Source of the DNA: Shewanella holmiensis
Lineage (GTDB): Bacteria; Pseudomonadota; Gammaproteobacteria; Enterobacterales; Shewanellaceae
Assembly: GCF_025370255.1 (NCBI RefSeq)
Contig: NZ_JAMTCD010000005.1
Coordinates: forward strand, 62,001-126,000
Direction of reading: 5' to 3'
Length of the DNA: 64,000 nt
Part shown: piece after piece, positions 46,827-60,164 of the stretch
Layout: every line of letters starts with the position of its first letter
Position numbering within the stretch: the stretch's first letter is position 1
The notes under the pieces: model-generated
What the model saw: the letters and a program-made list of their open reading frames with translations, nothing else
Databases searched by the model: none
Told to the model about the DNA's origin: nothing
Position numbers and translations under genes: made by a program

Positions 46827-47432
46827 TTAAACGTACCAAGCGGGAATTTTCGCTTCGTAATCCGTAATGCTTTGCTCAAACGACAAGGTCAAGCCTATCG
46901 CATCAAGTCCATTAAGTAACTTATGGCGTGCTGACTCAACAAGGTTAAAACTGAACACCGCGCCTGAAGGTGAGGTAACTTTTAAAGCTTGCAAATCAAC
47001 GGTAATTTCCGCGCCTTCTTTAGCCGCCACTTCATCCATTAATTGTTGCACTTGCTCAGCAGCTAACTTCACTGGTAATAGGCCATTATTAATAGCATTA
47101 CCATAAAAAATATCTGCGAAGGTAGGGGCAATAATGACCCGTAAGCCAAAATCGGCTAATGCCCACGGAGCATGTTCACGACTTGATCCGCAACCAAAGT
47201 TTTCTTGAGCCAATAAAATAGATGCACCTTTATAACGCGGCTGATTTAATACAAACTCAGGATTAGGTTGATCACCTGCATCATCTAAATAGCGCCAATC
47301 ATGAAACAAATGCACACCAAAACCGTCACGTGTCACTTTGGACAAGAACTGTTTTGGAATGATCTGATCGGTATCAATATTGGCACTATCTATGGTCACG
47401 GCTAAACCGGTATGGGCAGTAAATGCTTGCAT
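46827..47432 (-). CDS. leuD: 3-isopropylmalate dehydratase small subunit
   Basis: 201 residues, standard length. The ATG at 47432 gives [12 protein letters not shown] and has AAGGAA upstream. A start at 47477 would add 15 atypical residues. [15 protein letters not shown] is the conserved swivel-domain signature. With LeuC it isomerises 2- to 3-isopropylmalate in leucine synthesis. It lies 19 bp after leuC. Confidence 0.96.
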   Translation of the reverse strand: MQAFTAHTGLAVTIDSANIDTDQIIPKQFLSKVTRDGFGVHLFHDWRYLDDAGDQPNPEFVLNQPRYKGASILLAQENFGCGSSREHAPWALADFGLRVIIAPTFADIFYGNAINNGLLPVKLAAEQVQQLMDEVAAKEGAEITVDLQALKVTSPSGAVFSFNLVESARHKLLNGLDAIGLTLSFEQSITDYEAKIPAWYV

Positions 47433-47451
47433 GTTTATTTCCTTTTTCGGT

Positions 47452-48863
47452 TTAGTATGGTTTGCGAATATCAACAAAGTGGCCTGCTATCGCTGCCGCA
47501 GCTGCCATTGCAGGGCTCACTAGATGCGTACGGCTACCACGGCCTTGTCGACCCTCAAAGTTACGGTTACTGGTTGATGCGCAGCGATCACCCGCTTCTA
47601 AACGGTCATCGTTCATAGCTAAACACATTGAACAACCTGGTAAACGCCATTCAAAACCAGCCTCAAGGAAGATTTTATCTAAGCCTTCAGCTTCAGCTTG
47701 CAACTTAACCTGACCAGAACCCGGTACCACAATTGCGGTAACTCCTGCAGCCACTTTGCGGTTTTTAGCATGCGCTGCGGCTGAGCGTAAATCTTCAATA
47801 CGTGAATTGGTGCATGAACCAATAAACACCTTATTGATGGTAACATCGGTCATTTTGGTGCCCGCAGTTAAGCCGATGTACTCCAGCGCTTTAATGATGC
47901 TGTTACGCTCTGTACTGTTAGTTTCATCATCTGGGTTTGGCACAACACCATCGATAGCGACGACTTGACCAGGGTTAGTTCCCCAGGTTAATTGTGGCGC
48001 TATGTCTTTTGCTTCAAGCACCACTTGAGCATCAAACTTAGCATCTGCATCAGTTTTTAATCCAGACCACGCAGCCACAGCTTGATCCCATGTCGTGCCT
48101 TTAGGTGCAAATTCACGCCCTTTCAAATAGCTAAATGTGGTTTCATCTGGTGCAACCATGCCGGCTTTAGCGCCCATTTCGATAGCCATGTTACAGAGTG
48201 TCATGCGCCCTTCCATTGATAATGCTTCAATGGCTTCGCCACAAAACTCAACGACATAGCCTGTGCCGCCGTCCATGCCTAACTTACCAATAATCGCCAA
48301 CACGATATCTTTAGCCGTAACGCCATCGGTCACCTGCCCACGTACTTCCACTTTCATGGTTTTGGCTTTTAATTGACGTAAGGTTTGTGTCGCCAGTACA
48401 TGTTCAACTTCAGAGGTGCCTATCCCAAATGCTAAGGCGCCGAACGCACCGTGCGTGGCAGTATGCGAGTCTCCGCAAACGATTACAGTACCCGGTAAGG
48501 TTATCCCTAACTCAGGCCCCATAACATGCACAATACCTTGGTTTGGATGGTGAATGTCATATAAACGCACACCAAATTCTTTACAGTTTTGCGCTAAGGT
48601 TTCAACCTGAGTGCGCGCCATTGGGCTTAGGGCATCGAGGCTGGCACTCTTAGTAGAGGTATTGTGATCCATGGTGGCAAACGTTTTTTCAGGCGCGCGT
48701 AATTTACGCCCAGCTACTTTTAAGCCACTAAATGCTTGAGGAGAAGTCACTTCATGCACCAAGTGACGATCCACATAAATAATGGGAGCTTCTGCCTCTG
48801 GAGTCGCAACAATGTGTGCGTCCCATACTTTTTCGTATAATGTTTTTGCGCTAGTTTGCGTCA

Positions 48864-48864
<1 letters not shown>
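47452..48864 (-). CDS. leuC: 3-isopropylmalate dehydratase large subunit
   Basis: 470 residues. The 4Fe-4S cluster cysteines are in GSCTNSR and [10 protein letters not shown], and [14 protein letters not shown] is the aconitase-family signature. It forms the heterodimer with LeuD. Its start overlaps the leuB stop by one base. Confidence 0.97.
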
Positions 48865-51523
<2,659 letters not shown>

Positions 51524-51595
51524 CGATTTTACTCCACTTTTGCCTTTGCTTTTTTATTCAAACCAGCAATAGCTAAATTTTCAAATGTGTATAAA

Positions 51596-51626
51596 CAAAA
51601 AACCCCGCGACATAATGCGCGGGGTT
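51596..51626 (-). terminator. leu attenuator terminator
   Basis: On the minus strand AACCCCGCG pairs with CGCGGGGTT around an 8-base loop and is followed by TTTT. It lies between leuL and leuA. An upstream GCGCGG in the leader can pair with CCGCGC in its left arm, giving an antiterminator alternative. Confidence 0.9.
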
Positions 51627-51643
51627 TGTGATGGGTGAGATTC

Positions 51644-51727
51644 TTAATTCACATGTAACACAAAAGGCTCCGCGCAATATTTGCGAATGAGGAGAAGGAG
51701 GCCTAGTAGTGCATAAATTCTATTCAT
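51644..51727 (-). CDS. leuL: leu operon leader peptide
   Basis: 27-codon peptide MNRIYALLGLLLLIRKYCAE... ending VLHVN. Six of seven consecutive residues (7-13) are Leu, coded CTA CTA .. CTC CTT CTC CTC, mostly rare codons, the hallmark of leucine attenuation. It is followed by a leader hairpin (AGGCCTCC with GGAGCCT, one bulge) and then the terminator hairpin at 51596-51626. The ribosome-binding site is weak. The peptide has no function of its own: ribosome stalling at the Leu run decides whether leuABCD is transcribed. Confidence 0.88.
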   Translation of the reverse strand: MNRIYALLGLLLLIRKYCAEPFVLHVN

Positions 51728-51770
51728 TATTTTTAAATATCTATTCTGTGATTGAATTTCTCTTGGGTTA

Positions 51771-51800
51771 ATAATTACCTCGCCAACGCTTCAGTGTCAA
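51771..51800 (-). promoter_or_regulatory. Promoter of the leuLABCD operon
   Basis: On the minus strand a perfect TTGACA (51795-51800) and AATTAT (51771-51776) are separated by 18 bp. Initiation near 51764 would give a 37-nt leader before leuL. Confidence 0.6.
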
Positions 51801-51988
51801 CCCCCTTTTTATCAAGTTGAATAATATGAATGACCAATTCTAATGAATAATGATTGAATGAATATGTTTTTGATAGCAATAATCGGCACCCTAACGCTAG
51901 TAGATTGATTATTTTCTGCATAATTTGCATCAAAATAGGTATACTCAACACTATTGATCCGTTTACTCCCAAACCTATTTAGGTGACC
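51801..51988. other. Divergent intergenic region between leuL and the TPR/GGDEF-like gene
   Basis: Mostly AT-rich. A plus-strand -10 candidate TATACT (51940-51945) with a poor -35 may serve the rightward gene. The minus-strand open frame across it covers the leu promoter and is not believable as a gene. Confidence 0.35.
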
Positions 51989-53806
51989 ATGCTTTTGCTG
52001 TCAGTACCTTCACGTATTTATCGCCTAATGTCGCCCTTGATGACGATATTTTTTACCGCCATATTACTGACAACAAACATAGCACCAGCGATATCTGCAA
52101 CCTCTGAGATGTCACAGCAAGATTTTGAAGCCAAAACGACTAACCAAAAACTTGATTACATCGCTTGGTTATCGCCTCAATATCCCAATCGCGCTAAAAC
52201 CTTGATTGAGCAGCTTGAAGTCAGTCATCAACACAATTCATTTTCAGATACCTTGTATTTAAAATTACAATTAGTCAGCTGTTTTAATTTTATCGATTCT
52301 GGTCAAAATGAACATGCCGTTGAAATAGCTAAACAAGGTGCTGATAATACTAAGATTATGCGTATGGATCAGGCTAAACCATACTTTTTAGTCTGTGAGG
52401 CCAGTGCTTATGATTTTTTAGGCAAATACGCTTTATCAACCTTAATCAACGAAGAAGCCATCAAGCTAGCCAAGCAATATAATCAACCTCAAGCATTGCT
52501 ATTAGGTATAGTCACTCGCTCTTTGCAAGAAAATATAAATGGCAACTTTACCCAAGCATCAGAAAGTATAAAAGTTGCCAAAGAGTTGTACCCAATTGCA
52601 AAACAACAACTGCCTTTTTGGTATATGGTGCCTGCACCTTATTTAAAAATGATTATGAGCAACTTACTTTATTCATCAGGTGATGAAGAAACCGCACTGG
52701 AATACGCTAAGGAAATCCTAAACGATCCGCAAACAAATGGCGCAATAGCTATTGTAACAGCATTTTATCTGGCCAGAATATCACTCTCATTGGGCGATTT
52801 AGCCACCGCAGAACAATACTTAAACCAATCTAAGCAAATTAGCCCTGAAGCGGAGAATCAACATAACCAAGCTAGCTTTAACGCTCAAACGGCTTATATA
52901 GAATTACATTTAGGTAATTTAGATGCAGCTGAAATGGCGATAAATAAAAGCTTGCGGCACTTTATCGACACGTTTGATGATTTAAAAGCAATGCGCGCCA
53001 AACGAACATTGTCGCAAATATATTTTGCTCAACATAAAGATTCGGAAGCTTTAAGTCTAATGACCGAAATCATTAAACAAGCCGAAAATAGCGCACAATA
53101 TTTTGACCTCATCGAGTTTCATCAAATACTGAGTGATTATTATGAGCAACAAGGCCAATTCGAACTGGCGTTAAAGCAACAGAAACTGAAGTTCAACGCC
53201 GGCCAAAAAGCGAATGAGCAATTATCCAACTCGCGAATAGCACAAATAAAAGCCAGCAGAGAGCCGATTGAAAACCTTTCTAATGAAATAAATGCCTCTT
53301 CATTAATGTTTCAAGCGCAAAATGTAGCACTGCTTAGCTTAGGTATTTTCATTTTACTGGCATCATTTGTCGCTTTTATTTATCGAAAGCCTAAATCCAA
53401 TACACCGTCGGAAAGCGTTAATGACCCATTACAGCAGGTTGATGCAATTTTAAGTAAAGCGAAACAAAGTCATTATCCTCTAACATTATTGCTATTGGAT
53501 ACAAGACAAATGCGTGCTGTGGATATCGCAATAGTTCAGCAAAAAATACAACACACACTACGTGAACAGGACAAGATTTTACGTATAGAAGATGATCGAA
53601 TGGCGATTTTATTACCTTTTGCTTCTGAAGAAGGGGCACAGAAAGTGATTAGCCAACTCACGCCAATTATTCAGCCTTACTTGTCTGTCAAACTGAATTT
53701 TGGCAGCGCGAGTTTACAGCAGTTAGATACTCTAGAAAGCTTATTAAAACGAGCAGAACTCAATAAATTAGGTAAACTTCAAAAGCAGCAACAAGGTGTC
53801 AAATAA
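51989..53806 (+). CDS. Exported/membrane TPR protein with a degenerate GGDEF-like domain
   Basis: 605 residues from ATG 51989 (GTG at 51983 is possible). A signal peptide (about 1-38) precedes about ten TPR-like helices in the periplasm (45-420), then a membrane helix (about 445-465). The cytosolic C-terminal 130 residues have the GGDEF-domain pattern (LTLLLLDTRQMRAVD, then RIEDDRMAILLP). EDDRM replaces GGDEF, so diguanylate cyclase activity should be lost. It may act as a receptor or scaffold. It is divergent from the leu operon. Confidence 0.75.
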   Translation: MLLLSVPSRIYRLMSPLMTIFFTAILLTTNIAPAISATSEMSQQDFEAKTTNQKLDYIAWLSPQYPNRAKTLIEQLEVSHQHNSFSDTLYLKLQLVSCFNFIDSGQNEHAVEIAKQGADNTKIMRMDQAKPYFLVCEASAYDFLGKYALSTLINEEAIKLAKQYNQPQALLLGIVTRSLQENINGNFTQASESIKVAKELYPIAKQQLPFWYMVPAPYLKMIMSNLLYSSGDEETALEYAKEILNDPQTNGAIAIVTAFYLARISLSLGDLATAEQYLNQSKQISPEAENQHNQASFNAQTAYIELHLGNLDAAEMAINKSLRHFIDTFDDLKAMRAKRTLSQIYFAQHKDSEALSLMTEIIKQAENSAQYFDLIEFHQILSDYYEQQGQFELALKQQKLKFNAGQKANEQLSNSRIAQIKASREPIENLSNEINASSLMFQAQNVALLSLGIFILLASFVAFIYRKPKSNTPSESVNDPLQQVDAILSKAKQSHYPLTLLLLDTRQMRAVDIAIVQQKIQHTLREQDKILRIEDDRMAILLPFASEEGAQKVISQLTPIIQPYLSVKLNFGSASLQQLDTLESLLKRAELNKLGKLQKQQQGVK

Positions 53807-53831
53807 ACGCAGTAATGATGATGCCTCGCTT

Positions 53832-55655
53832 TTATCCGTTAGCTAAATAATCACCTATTTCATCTAAGAACTCACCACCAAAACGATCTAACTTAATTTG
53901 ACCGACACCATTCACTGCCAACATCTCACCGGGACTGGTAGGCAGCATCGCTGACATTTCCGCCAAGGTGGCATCATTAAATACCAGATAAGGGGGAATG
54001 TCGTGTTGTTCGGCCAGCTCACGGCGCAACAGTTTTAAACGCGCAAACAATTTACGATCATATTGCTGAACCGTACGAGTGTTCGTTTTACGCTTAACGT
54101 CCAATAATTGAATACGCGGCTCCGCCAACATCAAGGCCATTTCAGCTTTTAAAATAGGTCTTGCGGCAGGATTTAATCGAATACTTGAACCTCGGGTAAT
54201 ATCTTGGCTCGCCAAGCCTAAATGAATCAACTGCCTCAACACGCTTAACCAGTGCTCTGCTGATTTATCCGCACCTATGCCCCATGTGGTCAGTTTATCG
54301 TGCCCTCTGTCGATCACATTAGCCGCCTTAGAGCCACGAAGCACATCAATCACATGGTGCATGCCAAAACGCTGCTGTAGGCGAAATACGCAAGATAATA
54401 CTTTTTGCGCGTCTTCGGTGCCGTTATACCGTTTAGGTGGGTCTAAGCAAATATCACAGTTACCACAGGGTTCAGATGCGCTTTCGTCAAAATAATGCAG
54501 TAACACTTGGCGTCGACAGGTTTGTGCTTCCGCAAAAGCTGCCATGGTATGCAGCTTATGAAACTCTACTTGTTGCTGTGGACCTGGCTCAGATTGTTCT
54601 ATTAAATGGCGAACCCGGCCAATATCGGCAGGGTCAAACAACATGTATGCTTCGGCATCTAGGCCATCTCGACCCGCTCGGCCCGTTTCTTGGTAGTATG
54701 ACTCGATACTTTTAGGAATGTCATAATGCACGACAAAACGCACATTCGACTTGTTTATCCCCATACCAAAGGCAACTGTGGCGACGACAATATCAACTTG
54801 ATCTTTTAAAAACTTATCCTGGATATCAACTCGGTCTTCCTGGCTCATTCCCGCATGATAACCCTGTGCGTTAAAGCCTTGTAGGCGAAGACGTTCAGCT
54901 ACCTCATCGACACGACGCCGACTACTGCAATAGATAATCCCACTGGCCCCATTTTGAGATTGTAAATATTGACGCAGTTGATTGGCTGCATTTAATTTTT
55001 CAGCCACGGTATAACGAATATTAGGTCGATCGAAACTAGCCAGCAGCACATATGGTTGAATATGAAGACGCTCACAAATACTGAGCCGAGTCGCTTGATC
55101 AGCCGTTGCCGTTAATGCCATTAATGGAATGTGAGGAAAATGCTGTTTAAGTGCGCCTAAGGCAGCATACTCGGGTCGAAAATCATGTCCCCACTGACTA
55201 ATACAATGGGCTTCATCGACGGCAAATAATGAAATCGTCAGCTCATGCATCCGCTCAATGAAATCGGGTCTTAATAACCGCTCGGGTGATACGTACAGCA
55301 GCTTTATTTCACCTTGATGCAACTGACGTAAAATCGCAGCACTTTGCTCACGCGGTAACGATGAATTTAAATACGCTGCACTCACACCACTTTGTCTTAA
55401 ACTGTCCACTTGATCTTTCATCAGTGAAATCAGCGGCGACACTACGATGGTCACTCCAGGCAAGACGAGCGCAGGCAACTGATAACACATGCTTTTACCG
55501 CCACCTGTAGGCATAATCACTAAGGTGTCATTACCCGATAGGGCTTGTTCAATCACCTCGCGCTGCCCATCGCGAAAATCGCGATAGCCAAAAACTTGCT
55601 GCAGTTGCGCAGCTAATAAATCATTCTGGGTGGACTCAAGCGGTTGTGATGTCAT
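53832..55655 (-). CDS. recQ: ATP-dependent DNA helicase RecQ
   Basis: 607 residues. Walker A is [12 protein letters not shown], the DEAH box is [18 protein letters not shown], and motif VI is [10 protein letters not shown]. The zinc-binding cysteines are in TCRRQ and CGNCDIC. The RQC winged helix and a C-terminal HRDC domain (about 525-600) are complete. It unwinds recombination and fork intermediates. With the yigI-like and rarD genes it keeps an E. coli-like neighbourhood. Confidence 0.96.
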   Translation of the reverse strand: MTSQPLESTQNDLLAAQLQQVFGYRDFRDGQREVIEQALSGNDTLVIMPTGGGKSMCYQLPALVLPGVTIVVSPLISLMKDQVDSLRQSGVSAAYLNSSLPREQSAAILRQLHQGEIKLLYVSPERLLRPDFIERMHELTISLFAVDEAHCISQWGHDFRPEYAALGALKQHFPHIPLMALTATADQATRLSICERLHIQPYVLLASFDRPNIRYTVAEKLNAANQLRQYLQSQNGASGIIYCSSRRRVDEVAERLRLQGFNAQGYHAGMSQEDRVDIQDKFLKDQVDIVVATVAFGMGINKSNVRFVVHYDIPKSIESYYQETGRAGRDGLDAEAYMLFDPADIGRVRHLIEQSEPGPQQQVEFHKLHTMAAFAEAQTCRRQVLLHYFDESASEPCGNCDICLDPPKRYNGTEDAQKVLSCVFRLQQRFGMHHVIDVLRGSKAANVIDRGHDKLTTWGIGADKSAEHWLSVLRQLIHLGLASQDITRGSSIRLNPAARPILKAEMALMLAEPRIQLLDVKRKTNTRTVQQYDRKLFARLKLLRRELAEQHDIPPYLVFNDATLAEMSAMLPTSPGEMLAVNGVGQIKLDRFGGEFLDEIGDYLANG

Positions 55656-55825
55656 TAGCGTAAAACTATATATCCATGGTAATAAGGGGCAAAATCGCAG
55701 GCTATTCTAAAGCAGTGCAAGCCATATGTCTTGGCATAAACCGTATTCAGTATTAGTGATTGAATCATCTGTAAATTAGCGCTAGATTAAATACTCTACG
55801 TTTGTCAGATATACCAAGGAAGAAC

Positions 55826-56290
55826 ATGACATCATCTATTCAAGCTCAAGTTTTAGCGCAAGTTGCAGAGGTTTTTGATAAACATGTGCCTTTTCATAAT
55901 CTATTAGGATTATCGATAACACGCTATGACATTGATGGAGTTGAAGTTGTCGTCAATATGAAGCCAGAGCTGATTGGTAATATACACCAAAATATTCTTC
56001 ATGGCGGTGTCGCTGCAACCATATTGGATGTTGTAGGCGGCTTAACGGTTTTTGCCGGATTGGTCGCCAGTCGAGAAGATTGGAATATTGAAGAGCTTCA
56101 GCAGCGATTAACAACCTTAGGCACTATCGATATGCGTATTGATTATCTTCGCCCAGGGAGAGGAAAAATCTTTACTGGCACAGGAAGTGTTATACGTTCA
56201 GGAAATCGCGTCTCAGTTTGCCGTATGGAATTACACAATGAGGAAGGCACTCATATCGCATTTGGCACTGGCACATACATGGTGGGATGA
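55826..56290 (+). CDS. yigI: Hotdog thioesterase, YigI-like
   Basis: 154 residues from ATG 55826, which is preceded by AAGGAA. An upstream TTG at 55802 would add eight residues with no better ribosome-binding site. The PaaI-type signature NILHGGVAATILDVVGGL is present. YigI has been described as an acyl-CoA thioesterase. Conservation of the recQ-yigI-rarD neighbourhood supports the name. Confidence 0.8.
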   Translation: MTSSIQAQVLAQVAEVFDKHVPFHNLLGLSITRYDIDGVEVVVNMKPELIGNIHQNILHGGVAATILDVVGGLTVFAGLVASREDWNIEELQQRLTTLGTIDMRIDYLRPGRGKIFTGTGSVIRSGNRVSVCRMELHNEEGTHIAFGTGTYMVG

Positions 56291-56406
56291 TATCAGCACA
56301 ATTGTTTACACGGATAATGAAACAAGTTACCTAAGTTTACTTGAGTCGTTCATCGATGAGGCCTACAATCCTCAGTCCATTTGCCTGACAACTCCTGTGA
56401 TCCTTT

Positions 56407-57309
56407 ATGCCTGATTTAGAATACCGTAAAGGCGTTCTCCTTGCTGTGTGCGCCTATGTTATTTGGGGTATTGCACCACTTTATTTCAAACTGCTCACCC
56501 AAGTTTCGCCGCTCGAAATTTTAATGCATCGCGTTATTTGGTCATTTATCTTTATGATTGTTTTAATGCAATTTATTGGCGGATTTGGGCGCTTACGTCT
56601 AGTACTGAAACACCCCAAACAGGTAGGCGTGTTAATTGTTACATCGGTATTAATCGCGGCTAATTGGCTGATCTTTATTTGGGCGATTAATAACGATCAT
56701 ATGCTGGACGCCAGTTTAGGATACTTTATCAACCCCTTGTTTAATGTGCTTCTGGGGATGATATTTCTGGGTGAAAGATTACGAAAAATGCAATGGGTAG
56801 CTGTCAGTTTGGCTTTTATAGGGGTCTTGTTGCAGCTGATCTCATTCGGCTCAATCCCACTAGTATCATTAGCCCTCGCAGCCAGTTTTGGCTTTTATGG
56901 CTTATTACGTAAAAAGGTCAATGTGGATGCTAAAACAGGATTACTGATTGAAACCGCCTTGCTCTTACCTGTCGCGTTAGGATATTTACTGCTGACATTA
57001 GACTCATCCGCAACCAGCATGTTAGTAAATAGCCTCAATTTGAATTTAACCCTTATCGCTGCCGGTATTGTCACGACCATTCCATTATTGTGTTTTGCTG
57101 GCGCAGCGGTACGAATTCCCTTTTCAATTTTGGGCTTCTTCCAATACATAGGCCCAAGTATTATGTTTATTTTGGCGGTAAAGCTGTTTAATGAGCCCTT
57201 TGATATGGAAAAAGGCATTACCTTCGGATTTATCTGGCTGGCACTGCTCGTCTTCGTCGGCGATATGCTAACTCAGCGCCAAAAACGTCGCCAAGTGAGC
57301 AACGGATAA
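56407..57309 (+). CDS. rarD: RarD, EamA-superfamily transporter
   Basis: 300 residues, ten predicted membrane helices in two EamA repeats, with the RarD-specific AYVIWGIAPLYFKLL and RVIWSF blocks. It is a putative inner-membrane exporter linked by homology to chloramphenicol sensitivity; its natural substrate is unknown. It is convergent with the PH-domain gene after 20 bp. Confidence 0.92.
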   Translation: MPDLEYRKGVLLAVCAYVIWGIAPLYFKLLTQVSPLEILMHRVIWSFIFMIVLMQFIGGFGRLRLVLKHPKQVGVLIVTSVLIAANWLIFIWAINNDHMLDASLGYFINPLFNVLLGMIFLGERLRKMQWVAVSLAFIGVLLQLISFGSIPLVSLALAASFGFYGLLRKKVNVDAKTGLLIETALLLPVALGYLLLTLDSSATSMLVNSLNLNLTLIAAGIVTTIPLLCFAGAAVRIPFSILGFFQYIGPSIMFILAVKLFNEPFDMEKGITFGFIWLALLVFVGDMLTQRQKRRQVSNG

Positions 57310-57329
57310 CCGAGTTTTATGAGTGAGTT

Positions 57330-57875
57330 TTATGAGTGATTTTTTGAGTGCAGTAAAGCCAATGCGCGCTCTGGTTGCTCCACACTGATCATCATCAAGT
57401 AATTTTTGTGCGTGGGTATGATCATTACCCACTGCGAGCCGTCTTTAGCCCCAACGACTGACAATAACGCCCTACGCTTATTCTGTAATGTAAACCACCC
57501 TAAACTGTAACCCGGTAAACCTAATCCATTGGTGCGCCATTTAGGCTTCAGATCTGTTTGGGTCGTTAAGTCTGCGATATAGGCTCCTTGCCAATCAATA
57601 TCTTCAGCATCTAAGGTTTGGGCATAAAGTGGCACGTTTAAAGAAACGCTTTTATCATCCCATATCAGTTGGCTTGTATAAGATTGATATAATGCCACGC
57701 TAAATATACTGAATACCGCCAGCAATATCCCCATTGCGGCATATTTTGCAGTGTTTGGCATCGGCTTCATCAATATGATGCCCGCAATGACCACTAAACC
57801 AACAAGTAGGCCGATTAAACTATAAAGTGCTGAGGTATCGATGGCGCTTAAGGCAATAGTATGCATGCTGAACAT
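57330..57875 (-). CDS. Membrane protein with a bacterial PH-like domain
   Basis: 181 residues with two membrane helices (about 15-35 and 44-63), then a beta-rich domain. LPGYSLGWFTLQNKRRAL fits the bacterial PH domain pattern (bPH_5), with a conserved closing strand MMISVEQPERAL. The location is the inner membrane with the domain on one face, unknown which. No specific function is known. Starts are at ATG 57875 or ATG 57866. Confidence 0.65.
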   Translation of the reverse strand: MFSMHTIALSAIDTSALYSLIGLLVGLVVIAGIILMKPMPNTAKYAAMGILLAVFSIFSVALYQSYTSQLIWDDKSVSLNVPLYAQTLDAEDIDWQGAYIADLTTQTDLKPKWRTNGLGLPGYSLGWFTLQNKRRALLSVVGAKDGSQWVMIIPTHKNYLMMISVEQPERALALLHSKNHS

Positions 57876-58080
57876 TCCGTTGATTCTAATGGGTAAACCT
57901 TAACTAGGCTAATAAAGGCTATCAAACCACATAATATAAGCCAAGCACTAGGTTTTAAAATGACAGTACGCGATTGACCTCAAGCATGAGTTTCACATGA
58001 AGATCATCGTATTATCTAGACTGAGATGAAATAGTGACTCTTTCTTTAATCACACGCTGCAAAAGGTGAATTACAGGCAT

Positions 58081-58107
58081 AAAAAATGCCGGACTGGCCG
58101 ACATTTT
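58081..58107 (-). terminator. Terminator after argA
   Basis: On the minus strand AAAATGTCGG pairs with CCGGCATTTT through one T-G wobble around a 5-base loop, then TT continues. Confidence 0.65.
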
Positions 58108-58122
58108 CTTACAATCAAAACA

Positions 58123-59442
58123 CTACAAATCAAGCGCGAGAATTTTTGAACGGCGCTGATAGTTATATAACTGCTTTTTCTTATTCGGTAATGCTTCCAC
58201 TTCGACAATATTAAAGCCGTGCTCTAAAAACCAGTGAATACTGCGCGTAGTGAGGGCAAACAAGCGTGAGTAGCCGCGTACTCTTGCCTGGCCAATGATG
58301 TTATTTAATAACACGCTACCGCGGTCAGCATCACGGTAATCAGGATGAACCACTAAACAGGCAAATTCACCGGCGTTATCCTCTTCAAATGGGTATAACG
58401 CAGCGCAACCAATCACTAGGTTGTCACGTTCGATCAGCATAAACTGTTCAATTTCCATCTCTAATTGCTCACGAGAACGTCTTACCAGAATACCTTGTTC
58501 TTCTAATGGGCGAATAAGGTTTAATACTCCACCGATATCACTGATAGTCGCACGGCGTAATCGCTCAGCGCTTTCGGTAACAATCTGAGTACCAATACCT
58601 TCTCGAGAGAATAATTCTTGTAGTAGTGCACCATCATCCAAATAACTGACTAAATGACAACGCGGCACCCCATTACGACAAGCATCAATACTGGCTTTTA
58701 CGAACGCTGTTGTGCCAGTACAAGCTGAGCCATTCTGCTCCATGATAGCTAAATGCTCTAGCGCTTGATTTGGCATCAGCTCAGCAATCGCATTACCGTT
58801 TTCATCCGACAGGCCATTGGTTTTACTAAAACCAATGATTTTATCAGCTTTTAATTTAACCGCTACCTGAGTCGCCACTTCTTCAGCGGTAAGGTTAAAG
58901 CTTTCACCAGTAACAGATGCCCCTATCGGCCCCATTAACACAATACAATTATTGTCTAGCTGACGCCGTAAACCCTGACTATCAATACGGCGGACTTTAC
59001 CGCTTAAGCAAAAATCGACACCATCATCAACCCCTAAAGGCTGTGCGATAACAAAGTTACCGCAGACAAGGTTAATTTGTGCATTTTGCATGGGGGTATT
59101 ACCAAGGCTCATAGATAAACGCGCGGTAATATCAAATTGGGTTGCACCAGCTACCTGCTTAATGACTTTTAATGTGTCTTCATCGGTAATACGAATACCA
59201 TTATGGTATGCAGGCTCAATCCCAGCAGCTTTCAAGCCCGCATCAATCTGCGGCCTGGCACCATAGACAAGAACGATTTTAATCCCAAGAGAATGCAACA
59301 AAGCCACATCATTTAAAATGCCGCGAAAATGATTATTCGCAAGTGCCTCGCCGCCTAACATTACAACAAATGTTTTACCACGATGGGCATTAACATAAGG
59401 TGCAGAATGACGAAATCCATCAACCAGCTCTGTAGTTCTCAC
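58123..59442 (-). CDS. argA: N-acetylglutamate synthase
   Basis: 439 residues. An N-terminal amino acid kinase-like domain ([10 protein letters not shown]; about 20-275), which binds arginine for feedback, is joined to a GNAT acetyltransferase domain (about 290-430; [17 protein letters not shown] binds acetyl-CoA). It makes N-acetylglutamate, the first step of arginine synthesis. I chose GTG 59442, giving MRTTELVDG, because AGAGGTGA ends 8 bp upstream. ATG 59466 would place the start inside or before that site. Candidate ArgR boxes lie about 80-120 bp upstream. Confidence 0.93.
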   Translation of the reverse strand: MRTTELVDGFRHSAPYVNAHRGKTFVVMLGGEALANNHFRGILNDVALLHSLGIKIVLVYGARPQIDAGLKAAGIEPAYHNGIRITDEDTLKVIKQVAGATQFDITARLSMSLGNTPMQNAQINLVCGNFVIAQPLGVDDGVDFCLSGKVRRIDSQGLRRQLDNNCIVLMGPIGASVTGESFNLTAEEVATQVAVKLKADKIIGFSKTNGLSDENGNAIAELMPNQALEHLAIMEQNGSACTGTTAFVKASIDACRNGVPRCHLVSYLDDGALLQELFSREGIGTQIVTESAERLRRATISDIGGVLNLIRPLEEQGILVRRSREQLEMEIEQFMLIERDNLVIGCAALYPFEEDNAGEFACLVVHPDYRDADRGSVLLNNIIGQARVRGYSRLFALTTRSIHWFLEHGFNIVEVEALPNKKKQLYNYQRRSKILALDL

Positions 59443-59522
59443 GGACAAAATCACCTCTCTTAACATTTAATCATTCAATTTCGATGATTAAGTCGAGTTA
59501 ACCACCACATCCCACATATGCT

Positions 59523-59561
59523 ATTGCATTTTAATTCACTATTAAAGCATTTATTCTCACT
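59523..59561 (-). promoter_or_regulatory. Candidate ArgR operator (pair of ARG boxes) for argA
   Basis: TGAATTAAAATGCA on the minus strand (59525-59538) fits the ARG box TGAAT-N4-ATTCA with one mismatch. A weaker second box (core 59546-59559, four mismatches) lies at the standard 3-bp separation of 18-bp boxes. The position suits repression of argA. Confidence 0.55.
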
Positions 59562-59660
59562 ATCGGTGAAATAAAAAACGCATAAAGACTGTAAAAACTT
59601 CATGACAGCCAAAAAGTTACCATGAATGATATCCAAGTATAGCTTACTTTTTTCAAGCAT

Positions 59661-59690
59661 AAAAAAAGCCCCAATAAAGGGGCTTTTTTA
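59661..59690. terminator. Terminator of the rpmBG operon
   Basis: AAAAAAGCCCC / GGGGCTTTTTT with a 6-base loop, 15 bp after the rpmG stop. A- and T-runs on both sides allow either direction. Confidence 0.9.
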
Positions 59691-59704
59691 AGAGTCAAAA
59701 TCAA

Positions 59705-59878
59705 TTACTTGATTTTAGCTTCTTTGTAGATAACGTGCTGACGAATAACTGGATCAAATTTCTTGATTTCCATTTTCTCAGGCATGTTACGCTTGTTCTT
59801 TTCAGTAGTGTAGAAGTGACCAGTTTTAGCAGTTGATACTAATTTGATCTTCTCACGATTACCTTTAGATTTAGCCAT
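59705..59878 (-). CDS. rpmG: 50S ribosomal protein L33
   Basis: 57 residues starting [20 protein letters not shown] and ending EAKIK. It has no cysteine, so this is the zinc-free (C-) form. It lies 6 bp after rpmB, the usual rpmBG operon, and is followed by a terminator. It is a structural protein of the large ribosomal subunit near the E site. Confidence 0.96.
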   Translation of the reverse strand: MAKSKGNREKIKLVSTAKTGHFYTTEKNKRNMPEKMEIKKFDPVIRQHVIYKEAKIK

Positions 59879-59884
59879 TTTCTA

Positions 59885-60121
59885 TTATACCTTCTCGCCA
59901 CGGGCACGAAGTTCAGCAACAACAACTTCAATACCTTTCTTGTCGATAATACGGATACCTTTAGTAGATACACGTAATTGTACGAAACGCTTTTCTTCTT
60001 CTAACCAAAAACGGTGGTTTTGTAGGTTAGGTAAAAAACGACGACGAGTCGCGTTTTTAGCATGCGAACGGTTGTTACCAACCATAGGCTTTTTGCCAGT
60101 TACTTGGCATACTCTTGACAT
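59885..60121 (-). CDS. rpmB: 50S ribosomal protein L28
   Basis: 78 residues starting [20 protein letters not shown], the conserved L28 N-terminus. ATG 60121 follows GGAGAAG at good spacing. An ATG five codons upstream would destroy this arrangement. It is the first gene of rpmBG, transcribed from a strong promoter right behind radC. Confidence 0.97.
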   Translation of the reverse strand: MSRVCQVTGKKPMVGNNRSHAKNATRRRFLPNLQNHRFWLEEEKRFVQLRVSTKGIRIIDKKGIEVVVAELRARGEKV

Positions 60122-60164
60122 GTCAATCTTCTCCAAAACAAATTTTTAACGCTCGAGCATTAAT

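Noticed and set aside
51775..51972. 65-codon minus-strand open frame upstream of leuL
   Set aside because: It covers the predicted leu promoter, has no convincing ribosome-binding site and looks like translated non-coding DNA.
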